Positions 25,774-32,737 of a stretch of DNA of 64,000 nt are shown in pieces (positions within the stretch are counted from its first letter, which is position 1; every line of letters begins with the position of its first letter). The notes under the pieces are model-generated. The model was not told the DNA's origin, ran no database searches, and saw nothing but the letters and a program-made list of their open reading frames with translations. Made by a program: the position numbers and the translations under genes. Source of the stretch: an uncultured Sphaerochaeta sp. (GTDB taxonomy: Bacteria; Spirochaetota; Spirochaetia; Sphaerochaetales; Sphaerochaetaceae); contig NZ_OY781063.1 in assembly GCF_963676285.1 (NCBI RefSeq), positions 2,542,001 through 2,606,000 of the forward strand, given 5' to 3'.

Positions 25774-26172
25774 GTGTTCTACCATGCTGGAATGGGAATA
25801 CTTGATACATATGATGAATTGGTAAAAACTCTTTTTCGTCCTTTCTCCAAGTGGGAATGGCGCTGGAAACCGATGGATATTGCGACTGCTTTTTATGACC
25901 CAATGACGGAATATCGACGAAGCATGATGTTAGTTCAGAATTACAGAAGTAGGTTGCGTCAGTTAGCAATTGAGACTGTGAAAGCCCTTCCCAAAACATT
26001 GGTTTCTGAGCTCGAGCAGCTTTCATTGGAAGAGCAGGAAGCCTTGTACTATTACATCTGCGACGTAAGGGGGAGGATAGAATCAAAATATGCAAACCCA
26101 TCCAAAGGGAAGATTCCTCTGCTAACTGAAGTTGAAGCGGCTGCACTTTGCGTTGCTTATCTAGTTGATTAA
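25774..26172 (+). CDS. Unknown protein encoded antisense within the early operon
   Basis: On the plus strand, 132 residues from GTG 25774 read like a real soluble protein: LFRPFSKWEWRWKPMDIATA, YRRSMMLVQNYRSRLRQLA, LSLEEQEALYYYICDVRGR. The opposite frame (25739-26179) is low-quality and looks like its shadow. No clear ribosome binding site is seen, and ATG 25792 is an alternative start. It is the only rightward gene between the repressor and the left end. It could be carried cargo or a gene expressed in the lysogen. Confidence 0.55.
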   Translation: MFYHAGMGILDTYDELVKTLFRPFSKWEWRWKPMDIATAFYDPMTEYRRSMMLVQNYRSRLRQLAIETVKALPKTLVSELEQLSLEEQEALYYYICDVRGRIESKYANPSKGKIPLLTEVEAAALCVAYLVD

Positions 26173-26498
26173 TCTTCATTCTTTATATCCTTCGGACAAT
26201 ATTTTTCTAGGTGTGACATGATGAGTTTTCTATGTTCCCTGAAATTTCCGCAGACCTTTCTGATCCTGGGAGATTTTGCTTCGTATCTGATCATTCTTAG
26301 ATAATCAACGAAGCAGTAAAATTCCTTGAACAAACGTCCTCTCTTCTTCTTTATCGCCCATTGACGCCACAGGTAAACTTTGCGATCAAAGTCATATGCT
26401 TCATTGAATGAAAAAAACCTAGATTTTTCTTGATAATCTGGGTCATCCTTGATTGATCTCAGGTATCGTATCTTGCGCAATTTGCTTAAATAACTCAT
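26169..26498 (-). CDS. Basic phage early protein, unknown
   Basis: This 109-residue protein is highly basic (RKIRYLRSIKDDPDYQEKSR, KKKRGRLFKEFYCFVDYLRM) and aromatic-rich, and is not recognised. A GGAGG site precedes ATG 26498, which overlaps the upstream stop by four bases. Probably nucleic-acid-associated given its charge; that is inference only. Confidence 0.65.
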   Translation of the reverse strand: MSYLSKLRKIRYLRSIKDDPDYQEKSRFFSFNEAYDFDRKVYLWRQWAIKKKRGRLFKEFYCFVDYLRMIRYEAKSPRIRKVCGNFREHRKLIMSHLEKYCPKDIKNED

Positions 26499-27325
26499 TT
26501 GCCTTCCTCCATATTTGCGGATAGGTCATTGATGATGCTGGCTACCGAACGGGCTACCAGTGGTCGCTTTTCCGATGGGAACAGGCTGAGGGCTTTCTCC
26601 ACAACCTGGACTATGGTTATCTGGTCCTCGATCTTCACTACATCAGTCACACGACCTTCATAGGCCTCGCATAGGTCGTTGAAGCGCAGGACTTCCTCAG
26701 CAGAAGGTGCGTCCTGCATTTGTCGTGCAAGGAGATTGAAGTATTCACGGCTGAAAAGTTCGGCTTGTGAGTAGCCCTTCTCCTCTATGGACTCCTGAGT
26801 GTTCTGAAGTTGGAGCCACTTGGTATATTTGCGCTCCAGGGCGGGAGTCCAGCCTTCGGGGGTCCATCCAAATTCCTTCTCACGTTTCTTACGGATTTTT
26901 TGGAAAAGCTCCTCAAGCTTCTGGTCCATTTCCTCCGGGGTGTAAAGCTTGTCTTCCTGGGGGGAGTAGAGTGCGAGCCAGCGATAGGCCGTTGGTTTAC
27001 TTAGACCAATTTCATCAAGATAGGTTTGGAATGTTTGGAACCTCGTCTCATTTGAGACGAGGTTAATTCCTTTTGTTTCAAGATTATCTTCATTTTTAGA
27101 CAGATTTTCACACGGTTTTTCCGCATCGGAACCTTGAGCAGAATTGCCCGAGGTTCGGTCTGTCCTGAATCCGCTATTCGACAATGCTTCCCTTGCTGCA
27201 TACAGTTCACGAACCAAATCAAGCGATACCTTTTTGTACATAGCAACAAGAGGCTTGGCGGTCTCTACACTTTCTTCGTACTTCCATGGTTTGTTTGCAG
27301 GGATAATTTCCTTGTTCTTCGGCAT
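26495..27325 (-). CDS. First gene of the early operon, coiled-coil phage protein
   Basis: This protein of about 276 residues has a GLSKPTAYRWLALYSPQEDK segment (about residue 125) resembling HTH regions of phage DUF3102-type proteins, then charged helices. No firm family is assigned. ATG 27325 is used because GGAGAGG lies 8 bp ahead; an in-frame ATG at 27352 lacks a site. Being first after the early promoter, it is expected to be made immediately on induction. Confidence 0.65.
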   Translation of the reverse strand: MPKNKEIIPANKPWKYEESVETAKPLVAMYKKVSLDLVRELYAAREALSNSGFRTDRTSGNSAQGSDAEKPCENLSKNEDNLETKGINLVSNETRFQTFQTYLDEIGLSKPTAYRWLALYSPQEDKLYTPEEMDQKLEELFQKIRKKREKEFGWTPEGWTPALERKYTKWLQLQNTQESIEEKGYSQAELFSREYFNLLARQMQDAPSAEEVLRFNDLCEAYEGRVTDVVKIEDQITIVQVVEKALSLFPSEKRPLVARSVASIINDLSANMEEGK

Positions 27326-27376
27326 CTCTATTCCTCTCCTTCTTGTGTTCATCTAAAACCGGTGGTATTATCTGGT

Positions 27377-27396
27377 TAGGTAAATTATTTTACCTA
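27377..27396. promoter_or_regulatory. Candidate repressor operator
   Basis: Inverted repeat TAGGTAAA-TTAT-TTTACCTA lies at the predicted early transcription start. A half-site AGGTAAAA recurs immediately before the repressor ATG (27470-27477), which would allow autoregulation. A 12-bp palindrome TAGTTTAAACTA (27402-27413) lies beside it. Confidence 0.6.
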
Positions 27397-27402
27397 GATT
27401 CT

Positions 27403-27431
27403 AGTTTAAACTATGATGTAGTTAGAGTCAA
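27403..27431 (-). promoter_or_regulatory. Leftward early promoter
   Basis: Reading leftward, TTGACT (27431-27426), 17 bp, TAAACT (27408-27403). The predicted start lies at the inverted repeat 27377-27396, a typical repressor-blocked arrangement. Confidence 0.65.
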
Positions 27432-27478
27432 CTAAATAATACGTTAAATATGTAATAAATAGTTGGTAGAGGTAAAAT

Positions 27479-28186
27479 ATGGTTAATGAGAGAATAAAGA
27501 TTGTGCGGGACCATTTCGGGCTGTCTCAAAAAGCATTTGGAGATAAGCTTGGGATTACTCAGACAACATATGCTAACTATGAATCAGGTAAGGCAAATAT
27601 TCCTGATTCAATAAAAACAAGTCTTGCTGAACTAGGAATAGATTTGAATTGGTTAATAACAGGGACTGGGTCTATGTTTATAAATCCCGTTTCGATACAA
27701 GAATCAGATTCAGTTTATAAAACCTCGAAATATAAGAGTGTCATTGGTTCGCTTATGACTGAGGAAATTCCCGATGGTGGTCTCTCTATTCCTATCATTA
27801 CCCAGAAGCTTTCCGCAGGACCTGGGCAACCATGGACCCAGGATGACATCATAGATGGAGAAAGGCTTCCCATCATCAGTAGATTCATCAAGCCCTGGAA
27901 CAAGGACAGGGTATTTGCCGCTGAGGTCCGAGGGGACAGTATGAGTGGGATTCAGATGTTCGATGGTGATATGGTCATTTTTGTTCGAGGTGAAGTGGAG
28001 GGTGACGGCATCTATGTGATCACGGTTGACGACGAGGTGTATGTGAAGCGGGTTGCTTTCAATCCCTTTGACAGGAAGGTCACCATAAAGAGCGAGAATG
28101 ATCGGTATGACCCTATCACTGTGGATGCAGACAGGATAACATTGGTTGGTAAAGTGATCGGATGGCTGCATCATCATCCTTATTAA
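27479..28186 (+). CDS. Phage repressor, HTH plus S24 peptidase (CI/LexA type)
   Basis: This 235-residue protein has an N-terminal XRE helix-turn-helix (LSQKAFGDKLGITQTTYANYESG) followed by an S24 peptidase domain with Ser154 (RGDSMSG) and Lys190 (VYVKRV) as the catalytic pair. An Ala-Gly in LSAGPGQPW (about 113-114) is a plausible self-cleavage site. Such repressors are inactivated by RecA after DNA damage, so the prophage is probably SOS-inducible, unlike Mu, whose repressor lacks this domain. It is divergent from the early operon. Confidence 0.9.
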   Translation: MVNERIKIVRDHFGLSQKAFGDKLGITQTTYANYESGKANIPDSIKTSLAELGIDLNWLITGTGSMFINPVSIQESDSVYKTSKYKSVIGSLMTEEIPDGGLSIPIITQKLSAGPGQPWTQDDIIDGERLPIISRFIKPWNKDRVFAAEVRGDSMSGIQMFDGDMVIFVRGEVEGDGIYVITVDDEVYVKRVAFNPFDRKVTIKSENDRYDPITVDADRITLVGKVIGWLHHHPY

Positions 28187-28209
28187 ATACTCCCTGGAGG
28201 AAAATCAAA

Positions 28210-28827
28210 GTGAAGAGATTTGTTGTCTGTTTTGTAATGCTGGTGATAAGCATAGGTTTCATTGCAAGTAAGCCCTCGAGCTCGATTCTTGAGCTGGCCG
28301 GGTCATACGGTACATACTCTGTTTCTGACAGTAGTTCCACTACAGAACATACTGCTGGGTTCTCGTTCAAGAGTTATGGCAAAGCTAACGAATCGGATAC
28401 TTTTGGTTTCGTCGGAGGCGGTGTGATACAAATGCCTCTGAGCCTTACACTCAACGGAGTCACATCCAACCCAAGTTATCGGTATGCCGTCAATGTGATA
28501 CTTAATGCCGGTATGTGGAAGGGGTTCAATCTATCAGATTCAGCAGATATGGTGGTTTCTGGTGGTTTTGCCCTGAAAGAAATCGCTCGGGTTACTTACT
28601 ATACAAAGGTATTGGCCTTTGATGTTGGGGCTTTTGCCAATGCCTCCATCAGATATTGGACAATTGATAATGTAGCGATATCTGCAGGTATCAATGCCTT
28701 GGCGTATCTTGCAGAATATGCGTATTTTGAAACTACATCATCAAGTACGACTGGATTCACAGAAGATTTCTTTGCATACGAGCTCATTCCATATATTGCC
28801 GGTACAATCTATATACCTATGAAATAG
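28210..28827 (+). CDS. Exported protein, possibly an outer-membrane beta-barrel; cargo
   Basis: This protein of about 206 residues has a typical signal peptide (KRFVVCFVMLVISIGFIASK) and then alternating glycine- and aromatic-rich strands (FGFVGGGVIQMPLSLTLNG, FDVGAFANASIRYW) ending in YIAGTIYIPMK, suggestive of an outer-membrane barrel. GTG 28210 is used because CTGGAGG lies ahead of it and it gives a clean signal peptide. It lies 23 bp behind the repressor and is probably expressed in the lysogen, so a surface change (lysogenic conversion) is possible. No family is recognised. Confidence 0.65.
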   Translation: MKRFVVCFVMLVISIGFIASKPSSSILELAGSYGTYSVSDSSSTTEHTAGFSFKSYGKANESDTFGFVGGGVIQMPLSLTLNGVTSNPSYRYAVNVILNAGMWKGFNLSDSADMVVSGGFALKEIARVTYYTKVLAFDVGAFANASIRYWTIDNVAISAGINALAYLAEYAYFETTSSSTTGFTEDFFAYELIPYIAGTIYIPMK

Positions 28828-28883
28828 ACTGGCTGTTGCTGTACGGAAGCTAAAAAAATGCAGAGGATCGACAATTATTACGC

Positions 28884-28895
28884 TAATCCGGATTA
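28884..28895. repeat. 12-bp palindrome TAATCCGGATTA
   Basis: A perfect palindrome in the gap between the exported-protein gene and the Fic cassette. It may be an operator; no T-tract follows, so it is not a typical terminator. Confidence 0.45.
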
Positions 28896-29011
28896 AAGTT
28901 GTAGACTGTAAGAGGTAAAAGCTATAACCTATGGGTACGTAGTGATACGCAGATATACAAGATGAAACGCAAATCACTGGTTTACATTTATAATCCAATT
29001 ATTTGTGTTAC

Positions 29012-29023
29012 ATGATATATCAT
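29012..29023. promoter_or_regulatory. Palindrome ahead of the Fic cassette
   Basis: ATGATATATCAT is a perfect palindrome 15 bp before the first cassette ATG, overlapping where a promoter -10 box or start site would lie. A likely autoregulatory operator, by analogy with toxin-antitoxin operons. Confidence 0.45.
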
Positions 29024-29038
29024 ATAAAGGATTTCGGA

Positions 29039-29317
29039 ATGAGTAGAAACATAGAAAAAGTTCCACTTGCGGAATTGCAACCTGACGGAAAAATCAAGAA
29101 TGTCTTAAAAGATGCGGTCCTCATGGATATTAAAGAAAGTAACGATCCTTGGGCGAGTGTTACTCTTGATGATGGCTCTGTAATCAGATATAAGCATCCT
29201 GTTTTGAAAGTTTTCAAACTAGTCGATGCCTATGATGAAGCTGGGAATCCGGTCTATTTAATGCAGCATTCACCTATGATTTCTGCTAATGTTCCGGATT
29301 CTCAGAAAAAGAGATAG
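29039..29317 (+). CDS. Unknown protein 1 of the Fic cassette
   Basis: This 92-residue protein is not recognised. It has strand-rich segments (VLMDIKESNDPWASVTLDD, VIRYKHPVLKVFKLVDAYDE) and no membrane segment. AAGGA precedes ATG 29039; the frame is open to 29003 without a better start. It is 15 bp from the next gene and is probably cotranscribed with it and fic. It could be an antitoxin-like partner, but nothing in the sequence proves this. Confidence 0.6.
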   Translation: MSRNIEKVPLAELQPDGKIKNVLKDAVLMDIKESNDPWASVTLDDGSVIRYKHPVLKVFKLVDAYDEAGNPVYLMQHSPMISANVPDSQKKR

Positions 29318-29332
29318 ATAAGGGTGGTTAAT

Positions 29333-29728
29333 ATGGGCGTACAACTTATTTCCTCTTCGATGCCATTTGATTTGAATATTCGTTTAACATTTGAAAGTGG
29401 TTTGCAGGTTCGTAATAAAATTTCTATCAGCAGCAATGATAGCTCCATTAATGCTGACATGCAGACTGTTTCAGAATTTTTGGCAGATAGTTTCTATACT
29501 CAGACTAATATTAATGAATTGATTTGGCATGGTATGCAACTTGTTTCAGAAACCATTGAGGTCCCAACATCGTTTGATCTGGACTTGACGCCTCCAAAGC
29601 TTCTGAACTCAGCAGAAGATATTAGAACGATAGGAGGAGATGAATTATTCGATAAAATAAAGGCAATCGTCGATGACCAGGTTCTAAACAGAGATAAATA
29701 CTTTGCGCGTCTAAAAAACAGATCGTGA
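29333..29728 (+). CDS. Unknown protein 2 of the Fic cassette
   Basis: This 131-residue acidic protein is not recognised. It lacks the [ST]xxxE[GN] inhibitory helix motif of known Fic antitoxins as far as I can see. AAGGGTGG lies ahead of ATG 29333. Base composition is more AT-rich than the structural genes, as with its neighbours, suggesting the trio was acquired together. Confidence 0.6.
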   Translation: MGVQLISSSMPFDLNIRLTFESGLQVRNKISISSNDSSINADMQTVSEFLADSFYTQTNINELIWHGMQLVSETIEVPTSFDLDLTPPKLLNSAEDIRTIGGDELFDKIKAIVDDQVLNRDKYFARLKNRS

Positions 29729-29747
29729 AATTAAGAAATATTGAATA

Positions 29748-30362
29748 ATGACAATTACGTTAAGCACTGAGACAGAATATACCCATATTCCTAATCATAA
29801 TCAGATTCTTTTAACCTGTGAAAAGAATATACTTTCTAGGTTGTCAACCCAAACAAGCGTGGACAGCCCTTCAATTTGTGATACTAGAAACATTCACAAT
29901 GAGATGTTTAATCAGCTGATTCCGACTTTTGCTGGTAAGTACCGAGGTGAGTCCGGTGTAAATTATGCGGTGAAATTTGGAGGAAGATATGGATGTCCTT
30001 ATCATTTAGTTCTTCAAACCATGACAGCTATTGCACCAACAATTCAAGCATTGCTTGAGGAATTTGATAGGAATGTAGCCAATTATGATGAAATGACTAA
30101 GTTTTCCAATCTATCAATCATTGCATATTGGATTGTTAATAAATTCATAAAAGTACATCCATACGTGAATGGAAACGGACATATTTCGCGGTATCTGATT
30201 GCTGCGTTATTTATTCCTAACAATTACTGTTCAAAGAATTGGTCCATTCACCACCATCCAATAAGCGATCAAGAATATTTAAACAGTATGATTGCTGTAG
30301 GGAATGACGATTATTCATTATTGATTAAGTTATTGGATCATTGTTTTTGTATTTCACAATAA
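29748..30362 (+). CDS. Fic domain protein with degenerate active-site motif
   Basis: In this 204-residue protein, HPYVNGNGHISR at residues 137-148 aligns with the Fic motif HPFx[D/E]GNGRxxR. The catalytic His and final Arg are kept, but the acidic residue is Asn and the GNGR arginine is His. GKYRGESG and a CPYHLVLQTM region upstream fit the Fic fold. Fic proteins usually transfer AMP or other phosphate groups to target proteins; the loss of the acidic residue argues for altered or no AMPylation. It may serve as superinfection exclusion or a toxin. It ends 24 bp before a hairpin. Confidence 0.75.
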   Translation: MTITLSTETEYTHIPNHNQILLTCEKNILSRLSTQTSVDSPSICDTRNIHNEMFNQLIPTFAGKYRGESGVNYAVKFGGRYGCPYHLVLQTMTAIAPTIQALLEEFDRNVANYDEMTKFSNLSIIAYWIVNKFIKVHPYVNGNGHISRYLIAALFIPNNYCSKNWSIHHHPISDQEYLNSMIAVGNDDYSLLIKLLDHCFCISQ

Positions 30363-30385
30363 TCGTGTGTACTCGGATTTTACAT

Positions 30386-30425
30386 CCCCCGTATTTGCTA
30401 CGCTGTTAGCAACGGGGGATTTTTT
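30386..30425 (+). terminator. Terminator/attenuator abutting the lysis genes
   Basis: CCCCCG-TAT-TTGCTA pairs with TAGCAA-CGGGGG around a 6-base loop, followed by six Ts. The next ATG begins directly after the T-tract, and its only possible ribosome binding site (GGGGGA) is the 3' arm of the hairpin. The structure could therefore both end the Fic transcript and hide the ribosome site of the late operon. Confidence 0.85.
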
Positions 30426-30821
30426 ATGGACTTAAAATTACTCTTGATAACGATTGTGGGAGCTGGATTGGTCGTCGTATTTCTCATGGAAGTTCTGAAG
30501 CGTCAGCTCAAGAAGGCGCATGAGCGGCCTTTAGAAGAACTCACAGAAGAGAACAAGAATGAAGTAAAGGAGTATGTGCCTTGGCATATACCCTCCTGGA
30601 TTGGCTTACTGACAGGTCTTGCATTCTCATGTGTTGTCTCATTTCTTTTTTTCAAGGCCTGGATACAACCATCAACAATCTGGGTATACCTCATACACAC
30701 CATCGCAGTGTTTCTTTTTCAGTACTTCGTAAGTATGGAGTTTGCCAAGAGGATCATGGCATTCATATCAAAGAGACAAGGGATAGACATTGCCCCCTTG
30801 ATGAAGAATGGAGGTGACTGA
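30426..30821 (+). CDS. Membrane protein at the head of the late operon, holin-like
   Basis: This 131-residue protein has an N-terminal helix (LLLITIVGAGLVVVFLMEVL), a charged stretch, then two more helices (WIGLLTGLAFSCVVSFLFF and TIWVYLIHTIAVFLFQYFV). Size, topology and position before spanin-like genes suggest a holin, but no holin family is recognised. Its stop overlaps the next start (TGATG). Confidence 0.65.
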   Translation: MDLKLLLITIVGAGLVVVFLMEVLKRQLKKAHERPLEELTEENKNEVKEYVPWHIPSWIGLLTGLAFSCVVSFLFFKAWIQPSTIWVYLIHTIAVFLFQYFVSMEFAKRIMAFISKRQGIDIAPLMKNGGD

Positions 30822-31221
30822 TGTGTTTACCAAGATTAAGGATTGGCTCCAGGACCATCATCTTGGCTGGGTTGTTATTATCTTTGCTGCTCTTGCCGGT
30901 TTTCTTGTGGGCAGACGATCCAATGGTGCAGCTGCAGCAGATTTTGCAAAACTACGAGAAGATTACGCTGGACTTACAGAACGACTTCGACAGCGTGAAG
31001 CAGAGCTCGATCAGCTTAGGGAACTCCATCACATTGATGCAGAGCGATATAGCGTTCTTACAGCAGAACTCAGTGAAGCAAGGACAGCGCTTGACGGCAT
31101 TGGAAAGTCTGTCGAGTCAGGACAAGGCAACGTTGGAAAGCTCGCCGAAAACAATCGACGCCTTGCAGAGTGGATACGCAACTATGGAACACAAATTGAA
31201 GTGGACGAAAGTGAAGGCTGA
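30808..31221 (+). CDS. Rz-like i-spanin candidate (overlapping frame A)
   Basis: A protein of up to 137 residues: one N-terminal membrane helix (GWVVIIFAALAGFLVG) followed by a long coiled coil (KLREDYAGLTERLRQREAEL, KLAENNRRLAEWIRN). This is the design of an inner-membrane spanin. ATG 30808 has only a weak site, while GTG 30823 shares a good GGAGG with the frame-B gene. Nearly the whole gene is shared with frame B (30821-31291). Both frames read as real proteins, so dual coding is proposed. Confidence 0.65.
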   Translation: MEVTDVFTKIKDWLQDHHLGWVVIIFAALAGFLVGRRSNGAAAADFAKLREDYAGLTERLRQREAELDQLRELHHIDAERYSVLTAELSEARTALDGIGKSVESGQGNVGKLAENNRRLAEWIRNYGTQIEVDESEG

Positions 31222-31291
31222 TATTGCAGTTGTCGCCCTGGTTGTCCTTTCAATATCAGCATGCTCCTACATCCTGTTCAATCCTCCTTAG
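30821..31291 (+). CDS. Second spanin-like protein in the overlapping frame B
   Basis: This 156-residue protein has a signal-like helix (IILAGLLLSLLLLPVFLWA), a coiled-coil middle (VQLQQILQNYEKITLDLQND, SVKQGQRLTALESLSSQ) and a C-terminal membrane helix (IAVVALVVLSISACSYILF). GGAGG lies 6 bp ahead of ATG 30821, which overlaps the previous stop. About 400 bp are shared with frame A. It does not look like a classic Rz1 lipoprotein, since no N-terminal lipobox is present, so the partnership is an inference from position and overlap. Confidence 0.65.
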   Translation: MCLPRLRIGSRTIILAGLLLSLLLLPVFLWADDPMVQLQQILQNYEKITLDLQNDFDSVKQSSISLGNSITLMQSDIAFLQQNSVKQGQRLTALESLSSQDKATLESSPKTIDALQSGYATMEHKLKWTKVKADIAVVALVVLSISACSYILFNPP

Positions 31292-31309
31292 CGTTTTTTG
31301 AAATCGTTG

Positions 31310-31347
31310 GCTCCTGGATACCATCGGAATCCGGGAGCATCTTTTTT
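31310..31347 (+). terminator. Terminator after the lysis genes
   Basis: A 10-bp stem GCTCCTGGAT / ATCCGGGAGC (one G-U) with a 9-base loop, followed by ATCTTTTTT. Confidence 0.85.
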
Positions 31348-31375
31348 ATTACAATCAATACAAGGAGTCATCAGT

Positions 31376-31597
31376 ATGAAAAAGCCAAATTTCCAGATTT
31401 ACATCGAAAACCTTGCGGAATCGAATGGGAATACTCTTGATCAGCAAGCATGTGACCTTCTGTCTTGTGAAGGCTGTTTGCATGATAAATCCAATCATTA
31501 CCCTTATGCATGTTGCTATGGTTTGTTCAATGATCTGTTTGGAACTGACCAGCACGACGCAGACAACCTGGGCTGCAGTAACAACGGGATGGCGTGA
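31376..31597 (+). CDS. Small cysteine-rich phage protein
   Basis: This 73-residue protein has six cysteines grouped as LLSCEGC, YACCYG and LGC after an initial C at about residue 24. It could bind a metal. AAGGAG precedes ATG 31376. The stop overlaps the next gene's start. Not recognised. Confidence 0.65.
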   Translation: MKKPNFQIYIENLAESNGNTLDQQACDLLSCEGCLHDKSNHYPYACCYGLFNDLFGTDQHDADNLGCSNNGMA

Positions 31598-31905
31598 TGG
31601 AATTCCTGGGGATAGCGAGTCAGCTGGGTCCTGTAGCCCTGATCATACTACTGCTCATCGTCATCATCATGCTGCTCAAGCAGTACCGTGAGGATGCCAA
31701 GGAATTGAAGGCCATGGTCTCCAGCATGAAGGATGAGCAGAAAGCTGTTGATACAGCACAGAATGAGAAAATAGCCTATCTGCAACAGCATTCTGTATCA
31801 AAGGAAGATATGTTTCAGCAGTTTGGGGGCTGGAGAACCGAGCTGAACAATGTGAACCAGAATATATTGCATCTTACTGAACTGATAGCCAAGAGGGGGA
31901 ATTGA
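31597..31905 (+). CDS. Single-helix membrane protein, Mu gp25 (DUF2730)-like
   Basis: A protein of about 102 residues: one N-terminal helix (VALIILLLIVIIMLLKQY) followed by a coiled coil (LKAMVSSMKDEQKAV, LNNVNQNILHLTELIAKR). Size, topology and place just before the gp26- and gp27-like genes match DUF2730 of Mu-like phages; the match is by layout rather than strong motif. Coupled to the previous gene. Confidence 0.65.
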   Translation: MEFLGIASQLGPVALIILLLIVIIMLLKQYREDAKELKAMVSSMKDEQKAVDTAQNEKIAYLQQHSVSKEDMFQQFGGWRTELNNVNQNILHLTELIAKRGN

Positions 31906-31906
31906 G

Positions 31907-32209
31907 ATGGAGTTGGCAGTCGTGAAGAAGAAAGAGCTTAGGGGAAACATCCTTCTGTTTCTGGCCGGGATATACCCCGAGCAGATCAGCAAGGAGAGTA
32001 TGTTTGAGACCTTCTATGAATATTGGAGAACAGAGGATATCGAGAAGGAGATGTCCTATCTCGTTGACAAGGGGTATGCCAGCCAGAAGGACTTTGCAAA
32101 TCCCTTTGGAAGTCAGTTCGACAAGATCCGTAGCTTCAGGATCACCCCGATCGGTAAGGACCTGGTTGACGGCACTGTCTGTGACGCCGGTGTCTTTGTA
32201 CGGAGGTAG
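31907..32209 (+). CDS. VpaChn25_0724-family / Mu gp26-like protein
   Basis: This 100-residue winged-helix-like protein ends RSFRITPIGKDLVDGTVCDAGVFVRR, matching the RITxxGxDLVxGTxxDxGV end typical of this Mu-like phage family. Always found just before DUF3486 and terminase genes, as here. Role unknown. Confidence 0.8.
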   Translation: MELAVVKKKELRGNILLFLAGIYPEQISKESMFETFYEYWRTEDIEKEMSYLVDKGYASQKDFANPFGSQFDKIRSFRITPIGKDLVDGTVCDAGVFVRR

Positions 32210-32212
32210 GCC

Positions 32213-32737
32213 ATGGGACGCAGAAGCAAGGCCGACCAACTGGGACTCATTGATGAGATTGTCCGCCTCCATGATGAGGAACACATGACCAATGAGCAGA
32301 TTGCCGATTATCTGCAGAAGGCGGGTCACGATATCAGCCGTGAGGCAGTCAGGCGTTGCTATGCCGGTGCTGAGCGCAAGGCGGAGAAGTACAAGCTTGC
32401 TGCAGAGTCGGCACGTTCGATTGTCACCGCGGTCAAAGGTACGAACGTAGAGCTAGCCGAAGCTGCAAACTCGATGGTGGCAAACATGTTCTACGACAGG
32501 ATTCTTTCCATGCAGGACCTTGAGTTCGAGGATGACTCCGATTTCTTCAAGGCCATGGCTCCTGTGATGAACAACCAGGTGAAGCTGGCCCAATTCAGGC
32601 TGTCCTTTGAGCGAGGGGTGGAGAACACCAAGGCAGCCGTCTATGACGCACTTGCAAAGGAACTGGGACAGAGCAATCCCGACTTGCTCGATGGTCTTAA
32701 GAAAGCGATTGCTGGATTGAAGGTAAAGGACAAATGA
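32213..32737 (+). CDS. DUF3486 family, Mu gp27-like (small terminase candidate)
   Basis: This 174-residue protein has an N-terminal HTH (MTNEQIADYLQKAGHDISREAVRR) followed by helices (AANSMVANMFYDRI, FRLSFERGVENTKAAVYDAL). DUF3486 proteins lie next to the large terminase in Mu-like phages and probably recognise packaging DNA. Overlaps the terminase start by four bases. Confidence 0.85.
   Translation: MGRRSKADQLGLIDEIVRLHDEEHMTNEQIADYLQKAGHDISREAVRRCYAGAERKAEKYKLAAESARSIVTAVKGTNVELAEAANSMVANMFYDRILSMQDLEFEDDSDFFKAMAPVMNNQVKLAQFRLSFERGVENTKAAVYDALAKELGQSNPDLLDGLKKAIAGLKVKDK

Noticed and set aside
25739..26179. 146-residue minus-strand frame opposite 25774-26172
   Set aside because: Composition is irregular and rich in Ser, Arg and Gln. 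The plus-strand frame reads much more like a protein, although the minus frame fits the operon direction.
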